Shown here in pieces: positions 33,817 to 41,320 of a stretch of 41,320 nucleotides of DNA. Within the stretch, counting starts at the first letter, position 1; the number at the start of each line of letters is the position of its first letter. The position numbers and the translations under genes are program-made. Source of the stretch: CAYFZO01 sp964347615 (GTDB taxonomy: Bacteria; Pseudomonadota; Gammaproteobacteria; Poriferisulfidales; Oxydemutatoraceae); contig CAYFZO010000019.1 of NCBI GenBank assembly GCA_964347615.1, forward strand, positions 1 through 41,320. The letters are read 5' to 3'. The notes under the pieces are model-generated. The model was not told the origin of the DNA. It did no database searches and worked only from the letters and a program-made list of their open reading frames with translations.

Positions 33817-35961
33817 TTACTCCAATTCACGGTGGATTTGAGACGTGCCGCTTCCTTCATCGCCAAAACTCCCTAAAACAAACGCGTACATCAGCGCGAC
33901 CTCTTTCAGATAGTCGAGCCGTCCCGACGCGCCGCCGTGTCCCGCGGTCAGGTTGGTCTTCAGCAGCAGGCGGTTGTCGTCGGTCTTCATCTCGCGCAGC
34001 TTCGCAACCCATTTCGCCGGTTCCCAGTAGGTCACGCGCGGGTCGCTGACGCCGGCGGTGACCAGGACGTGCGGGTAAGCCTGCGCCTTGACGTTGTCGT
34101 AAGGGGAATATGCCGCAATCGTGCGGTACGCCGCTTCGTCTTCGATCGGGTTGCCCCATTCGGGCCATTCGGGCGGCGTCAGCGGCAGGTCGGCGTCGCA
34201 CATCGTGTTCAGCACGTCGACGAACGGCACGTCGGCAACCGCGGCGCGGAACAAGTCAGGGCGTTGGTTCAGCACCGCGCCGATCAGCATGCCGCCGGCC
34301 GAGCCGCCGTGGACGGCGATGTTGCCGGCGGCGGTGAAGCCTTTCCGGATCAGGTGCTCGGCTGCCGCGATGAAGTCCGAGAACGTGTTGGTCTTGTGCC
34401 CGAGCCTGCCGTTGCGGTACCAGGCGTAACCTTTTTCCATGCCGCCTCGCACGTGCGCGACCGCGTAGATGAAGCCGCGTTCGAGCAGCGACGCGCGGTT
34501 GGCCGAGAAGGCTGCCGGGATCGAGTGTCCGTAGGCGCCGTAGCCGTACAGCAGCAGGGGCGCGGTGCCGTCGAGCGGCGTGCTTCTCGCGTAGGTCAGG
34601 CTCAGCGGGACGGTCTCCCCGTCGGGCGCGGGCGCGTGAAGGCGGCGGGTGACGAAGTCGTCCGGGTCGTGTCCCGGGACGTGCTTTTGTTTCCTTAGCC
34701 GCTGTTCTCGCGTGTTCACGTCGTAGTCGTAAACGCGCGGCGGCGTGGTCATCGAGGTATAGGTGAAGCGCAGCTCGTCGCTTTCGGCGTCGGCGGTGTG
34801 CACGACGTCGAGCTCGTAGGCTTCCTCTTGCAGTGCAATCGCGTGCTCGCGGGTTATCCGGTTGCGTTCGTCGAGTTCGGCGACGACCAGGCGCGGCAGG
34901 GCTTGTTCGCGTTCGGCGCGAACCAGGAACCCGCGTGCGACCAGGAAGTCCTCGAGCAAAACGCCCGTTTTCGGCACGACCAAGTCGCGCCAGTTTGCGC
35001 GTTCGGGCGAGGCGAGAGGCGCGGTTACCAGTTTGTAGTCCTCGGCGCCGTCGGCGTTGGTCATGATGATCAAGGCGTTTGAGCGTTCCTCGACCGTGTA
35101 TTCGACGCCGGTCTCGCGTGTGGCGACCAGTCGCGTCTCGCCTGTGCCGTCGCCGGCGTCGAGCAGGTGCACTTCCGAAGTGACGTGGTCGTGTGCGTCT
35201 ATGGTGATGAAGCGTCTGAGGCGGGTCTTGCCGAGCTTGACGAAGAAACCCGGGTCGGGTTCGCGGTAGACGACGCGGTCGACGTCCACCGCTTCTCCCA
35301 AGCGGTGGACCGCGACGTATTCCGGGCGGTGGTTGTCGTTTTGCACGGCGTACACGAGGCTGCGGCCGTCGTTGCTCCATACGACGTCGGGTTGGACGCG
35401 TTCGATGCGTTCGTCGAGCAGTCGCCCGGCGGCAAGGTCACGTATATATAAGGTGTAGAACTCCGAGCCGTTGTCGTCTATGCAGTAGGCGAGGAGGCGG
35501 TGGTCGGGGCTGTGCACGCACGCGCCGACGCGGAAGTAGTCGTGGTTGCGTGCTTCAAGGTTGGCGTCGAGCAGCACTTCCTCGCCTTCGAGCGCCGCGC
35601 CGGGGGAGAAACGCGCGTTGCGCGCGGGGCAGCGGCAGAACACCGGATACTGCGTGCCGCCTTTCCAGCGCGTGTAGTAGGCGAACTCGCCGTCGCGGTC
35701 GGGTACCGACGCGTCGTCTTCGGTGATCCTTGCGCGCAGCTCCCGGTACAGGGCGTCTTCGAGTTTCTTCGTCGGGGTCATCACCGCGTCGGCGTACGCG
35801 TTCTCGGCTTCGAGGTACGCGCGGATCTCGGGTGCGAGCAACGCGGGGTCTTTCAACGTCGCCTGCCAGTTTTCGTCGCGCAACCACGCATAGTCGTCCC
35901 GGCGTTCGACGCCGTGAAGCGTGGTGAAACGCGGCTTCTTTGGAGCGCTCGGTGTCTGCAT
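33817..35961 (-). CDS. ptrB: Oligopeptidase B
   Basis: Cytoplasmic serine peptidase of the prolyl oligopeptidase family that cuts small peptides after Lys or Arg. The 714-residue protein has an N-terminal seven-blade propeller domain and a C-terminal hydrolase domain. The triad is Ser554 (HGGSAGGML), Asp640 (VSDPRV) and His675 (AGHGG). Other conserved segments are HVRGG, FIAAAEHL and EWPEWGNP. The full length is normal. The stop is TAA. It is monocistronic; the 194-base gap before it (33623-33816) holds nothing I recognise. Confidence 0.93.
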   Translation of the reverse strand: MQTPSAPKKPRFTTLHGVERRDDYAWLRDENWQATLKDPALLAPEIRAYLEAENAYADAVMTPTKKLEDALYRELRARITEDDASVPDRDGEFAYYTRWKGGTQYPVFCRCPARNARFSPGAALEGEEVLLDANLEARNHDYFRVGACVHSPDHRLLAYCIDDNGSEFYTLYIRDLAAGRLLDERIERVQPDVVWSNDGRSLVYAVQNDNHRPEYVAVHRLGEAVDVDRVVYREPDPGFFVKLGKTRLRRFITIDAHDHVTSEVHLLDAGDGTGETRLVATRETGVEYTVEERSNALIIMTNADGAEDYKLVTAPLASPERANWRDLVVPKTGVLLEDFLVARGFLVRAEREQALPRLVVAELDERNRITREHAIALQEEAYELDVVHTADAESDELRFTYTSMTTPPRVYDYDVNTREQRLRKQKHVPGHDPDDFVTRRLHAPAPDGETVPLSLTYARSTPLDGTAPLLLYGYGAYGHSIPAAFSANRASLLERGFIYAVAHVRGGMEKGYAWYRNGRLGHKTNTFSDFIAAAEHLIRKGFTAAGNIAVHGGSAGGMLIGAVLNQRPDLFRAAVADVPFVDVLNTMCDADLPLTPPEWPEWGNPIEDEAAYRTIAAYSPYDNVKAQAYPHVLVTAGVSDPRVTYWEPAKWVAKLREMKTDDNRLLLKTNLTAGHGGASGRLDYLKEVALMYAFVLGSFGDEGSGTSQIHRELE

Positions 35962-35991
35962 CGGTTTGCAACAACGTGGGTTCGGCTGAAT

Positions 35992-35997
35992 ATCATA
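35992..35997 (-). promoter_or_regulatory. Possible -10 element for ptrB
   Basis: TATGAT on the minus strand, about 30 bases before the ptrB ATG. The -35 region is poor, so this is tentative. Confidence 0.35.
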
Positions 35998-36148
35998 CCG
36001 CCTCGCCGCCCGAGCTTAGGTCGTCCTTGCCGCTTGTTACCGGTTCTTGTTCCGGGCGGCCTTGCCCGGATGGTTTGAAGTTCTGCAACGCCGGGGGCGT
36101 TGTATGCAGACCTTGTCCGCGTCGAGCCGCGGAGAGCGAGGGCTGCTG

Positions 36149-36300
36149 GCGTCCATCCGGGGTTCGGCCGGGGTTTGGCCAGCGTCCGTTCGGAGTTCGG
36201 CCAGCGTCCACCCAGGGTTCGGCCAGGGTTCGGCCAGCGTCCGTCCAGGTTCGGCCGGCGTCCATTCAGGGTTCGGCCAGCGTCCGTCCAGGTTCGGCGT
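36149..36300. repeat. GC-rich minisatellite of about 22-bp units
   Basis: Roughly six units beginning GCGTCC and ending GTTCGGCC(A/G), 21-33 bases long. The longer ones contain an extra 11-base GGGTTCGGCCA-like block. The 408-base gap 35962-36369 between the divergent ptrB and methyltransferase genes holds this array. The rest of it contains the possible ptrB -10 and no gene I can support. Confidence 0.85.
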
Positions 36301-36369
36301 CTGGCGGCTCGGTCGTCCGTGGTGCGTGCGGGGCTGTAAACTACCCCCGACCGACGGTTTCCTTCCATC

Positions 36370-37107
36370 ATGAGCGACCATACGAACAAGCTTGACCGAG
36401 CCGGCGTTATCCGGCAGCTGTCGGCGTGGTACGCCGGTGCGGGCGGCGCCCGCCCGCTCGAGGCGCTCGACGCGCTGATGCGCGAATGGCTGAGCGGCGA
36501 TTGCGGACGGTGCGCTTTGGAGCTGTCCGTTGTGACCGAGCACGACGATTGGCTGGCGAACGCCGGATTTGCACGTGCTTTCCGCGTCGGCCCGACGGGT
36601 TCCGACGCGATCGCCGATTTCGATGCCTTGCCGATGGAGACCGAGAGTCTCGACCTTGTGATCGCCTGCCACGTGATCGAGTTCGCCGACGACCCTCATC
36701 ACTTGTTGCGTGAAATAGACCGTGTGCTTGCCCCCGAAGGGCGGTGCGTCATCGTGACGTTCAATCCGCTCGGTCTGCAAGGCTTGGCGCGGCCTTTCAA
36801 GCGGTTCCGCGATGCGCCGTGGTGCGGGCGTTTTTACGCGCTGCCCCGGATTCGAGATTGGTTGTCGGTGCTCGGCTTCACGGTCGAGAAAAGCGGTTTC
36901 TTCTCGCCGCCGTTCGTCGTCCCGGGCGAGCGCCCGTGGCGAAGGAGTGCTGACTTCATGCTCGCGAAGAGCCTGTTCTGGATGGGCAGCCTCACCGCGT
37001 TATACACTTGCAAGCGGGTTTCGCGCCTGACGCCGTTAAGGGAGAAGTGGCGTCTCGGCAGTTTTGTGAGAAGCAAGGTGGCGCAGCCTACCGCGTTCAA
37101 GCCATGA
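36370..37107 (+). CDS. SAM-dependent methyltransferase (YafS-like)
   Basis: A 245-residue class I methyltransferase with the Methyltransf_11-type acidic block ETESLDLVIACHVIEFADDP and LLREIDRVLAPEGRCVIVTFNP. The Gly-rich SAM motif I is weak: the usual ExGxGxG is replaced by LELSVVTEHD. In many gammaproteobacteria a methyltransferase of this kind (E. coli YafS) lies beside rnhA and dnaQ, as here. The substrate is unknown. ATG 36370 has no strong ribosome-binding site; its stop overlaps the rnhA start. Confidence 0.87.
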   Translation: MSDHTNKLDRAGVIRQLSAWYAGAGGARPLEALDALMREWLSGDCGRCALELSVVTEHDDWLANAGFARAFRVGPTGSDAIADFDALPMETESLDLVIACHVIEFADDPHHLLREIDRVLAPEGRCVIVTFNPLGLQGLARPFKRFRDAPWCGRFYALPRIRDWLSVLGFTVEKSGFFSPPFVVPGERPWRRSADFMLAKSLFWMGSLTALYTCKRVSRLTPLREKWRLGSFVRSKVAQPTAFKP

Positions 37108-37583
37108 TGACGCGCGACGAGGTCATCGAGATTTACACCGACGGCGCGTGCCGGGGCAATCCCGGACCCGGCGGCTGGGGCGCGGTGCTGGTGTATCGCG
37201 GCAGGGAGAGGGAGCTGTCCGGCGCAGAGGAAAGCACGACCAACAACCGCATGGAACTCACCGCCGCAATCAAGGCGCTCGCGGCAATCAAACGCAAGCG
37301 CCCGATCCGCCTGATTACCGATTCACGTTATCTGATGGACGGGGTCGAGCAGTGGTTGCCGAGGTGGAAGGACAACCAATGGCGCACCGCCAAGCGCAAG
37401 CCGGTCGAGAACCAAGACCTGTGGATGCGTCTCGACGCGCTGACGTCGTCGCTCGAGATTGAGTGGTGCTGGGTCAGGGGGCACAGCGGTCATTCCGGCA
37501 ATGAACGCGCCGACGGCCTTGCCAACGCGGGCATAGACCGGCTGCTGGCCGGGCAAGCCGAGGCACCGGAGGAACCGACGTGA
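37104..37583 (+). CDS. rnhA: Ribonuclease HI
   Basis: Cuts the RNA strand of RNA-DNA hybrids. The 159-residue protein shows the RNase H carboxylates in YTDGACRGNPGPGGWG (Asp13), NNRMELTAA and ITDSRYLMDG, and the catalytic histidine in RGHSGHSGNERAD. Two adjacent ATG codons exist (37104, 37107); the first overlaps the methyltransferase TGA. The gene ends in a GTGA overlap with dnaQ, the classic rnhA-dnaQ pair, though here the two run in the same direction rather than divergently as in E. coli. Confidence 0.95.
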   Translation: MMTRDEVIEIYTDGACRGNPGPGGWGAVLVYRGRERELSGAEESTTNNRMELTAAIKALAAIKRKRPIRLITDSRYLMDGVEQWLPRWKDNQWRTAKRKPVENQDLWMRLDALTSSLEIEWCWVRGHSGHSGNERADGLANAGIDRLLAGQAEAPEEPT

Positions 37584-38260
37584 GGCAGATTGTGCTTGAC
37601 ACCGAAACCACCGGCCTCGAACCCGAGCTCGGCCATCGCATCATCGAGTTGTGCTGCATCGAGATCGTCAACCGCGGTCTCGGCGGGACGTTTCACAGTT
37701 ATTTCAACCCGGAGAGGGAGATTGACGCGAGCGCGTTGCAGGTGCACAGGATTACGCGCAAAGAGTTGGAGGACAAACCGCTTTTTTCCGAAACCTGCGA
37801 TGATTTCTTGGAGTTCGTGCGCGGCGCCGAAGTCATAATCCACAACGCGCCGTTTGATTTGGGCTTTCTGGACGCCGAGCTTGCACGGGCGGGACACGGG
37901 CGGTTCGAGGAGGAGAGCGGGTGCGGGATTATCGACATGCTTGAGCTTGCGCGCGATTTGCACCCCGGGCTGCGCAACAGCTTGGACGCGCTGTGCGAGC
38001 GCTACAACGTGGACAACTCCACCCGTGACGTGCACGGGGCGAGGCTTGACGCCGAACTGCTCGCGCGGGTCTATCTGGCGGTGACCGGCGGACAGATCAA
38101 TTTCAGCCTTGACCCGTCGGCGGTTTCGAACGTGGTCGAAGAGGTCGCGGTGGAGATCGAGAGCGGCTTGACCACGCCGGTTATCCGTGCGACCCCTGAA
38201 GAGTTGGCTGCGCACGAGCACTTCGTTACGCAGACTCTGATCCATGCACCGGAGGAATGA
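37580..38260 (+). CDS. dnaQ: DNA polymerase III epsilon subunit, proofreading exonuclease
   Basis: 3'-5' proofreading exonuclease of the replicative polymerase. The 226-residue protein begins with Exo I VLDTETTGLEP (Asp7, Glu9), then Exo II IIHNAPFDLGFLD and Exo III HGARLDAELLARVY with the catalytic His-Asp. It starts at GTG 37580 inside the rnhA stop. The C-terminal tail that would bind the alpha subunit is short and ends near THAPEE-like residues. The intact end lies just 184 bases before the rRNA promoter. Confidence 0.94.
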   Translation: MRQIVLDTETTGLEPELGHRIIELCCIEIVNRGLGGTFHSYFNPEREIDASALQVHRITRKELEDKPLFSETCDDFLEFVRGAEVIIHNAPFDLGFLDAELARAGHGRFEEESGCGIIDMLELARDLHPGLRNSLDALCERYNVDNSTRDVHGARLDAELLARVYLAVTGGQINFSLDPSAVSNVVEEVAVEIESGLTTPVIRATPEELAAHEHFVTQTLIHAPEE

Positions 38261-38378
38261 CGGATGCCGGAGTTTCGGGCCGGGACGCTGCCGGACGTCT
38301 GGTCGCCCCGCGGCGGTCTCGCTGGCGGCCGGGTCGGCGCCGGACGATGCACGGCAACCCTAAGCGGTACCGGGCGTC

Positions 38379-38402
38379 GCGCAAAGGATCGCGCAAAGGA
38401 TC
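38379..38402. repeat. 12-bp tandem repeat (two copies)
   Basis: GCGCAAAGGATC occurs twice in direct succession at 38379-38390 and 38391-38402. It lies in the 340-base gap 38261-38600 between dnaQ and tRNA-Ile, whose other contents are the rRNA promoter and leader described separately. Confidence 0.8.
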
Positions 38403-38443
38403 CGGGGGCGGCGTTTCGGCGTACGGACCCGCCGTCGCAAAGT

Positions 38444-38473
38444 TTGACGCGGCGGTGGGAAGTAGGCTAGAAT
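38444..38473 (+). promoter_or_regulatory. rRNA-type promoter for the tRNA-Ile/tRNA-Ala/23S unit
   Basis: TTGACG (38444-38449), 18 bases, then TAGAAT (38468-38473). A GC-rich stretch (ACCACCCCGCGCC) follows across and beyond the likely start near 38480, a feature of growth-rate and stringent control at stable-RNA promoters. Confidence 0.7.
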
Positions 38474-38600
38474 CACCGACCACCCCGCGCCGATAGACGT
38501 CGTTGTGGGTGTCGTTTTTTGAGAGACTTCAGTTAAGGGCGGATTTGTATCTCGCCTTTAATCTTGAGCGCAGGCAACCGCCCGGCGGGCTGTAGCTCGG
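38474..38600 (+). promoter_or_regulatory. rRNA leader with boxA-like motif and hairpin
   Basis: GTCGTTTTTTGA at 38511-38522 recurs exactly at 38828-38839 between tRNA-Ala and 23S, where it continues as GACAATC, similar to the boxA antitermination element. A 10-bp stem with two G-T pairs (38533-38542 with 38552-38561) follows. A partial copy of the tRNA 5' end (CTGTAGCTCGG) lies just before the real tRNA-Ile. The placement matches an rrn leader, yet no 16S gene follows. Confidence 0.55.
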
Positions 38601-38677
<77 letters not shown>

Positions 38678-38731
38678 AACTGAGCGGGTCGCCGTAAGGC
38701 GCTAAAGGCTTCTTGGTGGTTGCAACGCGAA

Positions 38732-38807
38732 GGGGCCATAGCTCAGATGGGAGAGCGCCTGCTTTGCATGCAGGAGGTCGGGAGTTCGATTCTCCCTGGC
38801 TCCACCA
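38732..38807 (+). tRNA. tRNA-Ala (anticodon TGC)
   Basis: Acceptor GGGGCCA pairs with TGGCTCC (one G-T pair). The anticodon loop TTTGCAT holds TGC within stem CCTGC/GCAGG, and CCA is encoded (38805-38807). It forms the usual Ile-Ala spacer pair before 23S. Confidence 0.97.
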
Positions 38808-38827
38808 GACCGTGTGCGTATCCCGCG

Positions 38828-38844
38828 GTCGTTTTTTGACAATC
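38828..38844 (+). promoter_or_regulatory. boxA-like antitermination motif before 23S
   Basis: GTTTTTTGACAATC resembles the gammaproteobacterial spacer boxA, which recruits Nus factors so that polymerase reads through the long untranslated RNA. It is placed about 85 bases before the 23S start, a usual location. Confidence 0.5.
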
Positions 38845-38924
38845 AGGGACTGTATCGAAAAGAAAAGCGCTTAGGCGTAAACGATCACGACCTTGCGCGG
38901 CCGTCAGGCTGCTTGAGGTTATAT

Positions 38925-41320
<2,396 letters not shown>

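Noticed and set aside
35853..36780. Open frames through the minisatellite, giving repetitive Pro/Arg/Asp/Gly-rich translations
   Set aside because: The repeat period varies and the reading frame is not kept consistently. The frames overlap ptrB or the methyltransferase gene, and no signal or start context supports a protein.
38257..38496. Small open frames between dnaQ and the tRNAs
   Set aside because: They cover the rRNA promoter and a 12-bp repeat, are Arg/Gly-rich, and show no ribosome-binding site or family.

Overview
The window is high-GC bacterial DNA with the gene content and order of a gammaproteobacterium. Three blocks support this: lptD-surA-pdxA-rsmA-apaG-apaH lying near folA, a methyltransferase-rnhA-dnaQ block, and rnt next to pyrC. 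Genes are packed tightly; most neighbours share ATGA or GTGA stop/start overlaps. No prophage, transposase or CRISPR array was seen.

Layout. Positions 1-435 hold three 145-bp direct repeats that are broken copies of the 3' end of the adjacent retropepsin gene. A leftward operon follows (DUF255/thioredoxin-like protein, PlsC, retropepsin; 439-3848), divergent from lgt-thyA-folA and a small cupin gene (3974-6404). The leftward envelope/housekeeping block apaH-apaG-rsmA-pdxA-surA-lptD-rnt-pyrC (6429-14625) faces rightward argG-mlaA-folE across a compact, apparently two-way promoter. A YciI-like gene converges on folE. A promoter at about 17.8 kb drives a two-gene unit: a cytoplasmic molybdopterin oxidoreductase of unknown substrate and a flavin reductase carrying two [4Fe-4S] centres. 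A tRNA-Arg lies directly before a TonB-type energy-transduction operon (DUF3450, long ExbB, short ExbB, ExbD, TonB, TPR; 21525-26385).

Downstream, 26355-26608 is a 127-bp tandem duplication of the TPR gene end, leading into a small, less GC-rich secreted orphan. On the other strand, 27007-32076 is a four-gene operon with no name I know: an eight-helix MotA/TolQ/ExbB-like channel, two different single-acidic-residue 'B' subunits, and a membrane-anchored protein with two formylglycine-generating-enzyme-like domains. It resembles a proton-driven envelope motor, distantly like GldKLM, and is my best candidate for an undescribed system. After it come msrA, a dienelactone hydrolase-like gene, ptrB, a 22-bp minisatellite, and the methyltransferase-rnhA-dnaQ block.

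The right end (38444-41320) is an rRNA-type promoter and leader, then tRNA-Ile(GAT), tRNA-Ala(TGC) and a 23S rRNA that runs off the window. There is no 16S gene between dnaQ and tRNA-Ile, so the rRNA operon is split here or the assembly is misjoined. A motif like boxA occurs both in the leader and before 23S, which argues for a real transcription unit.

Functions come from recognised family motifs; no database search was possible. Start codons were set mainly from overlaps, Shine-Dalgarno matches and family lengths.
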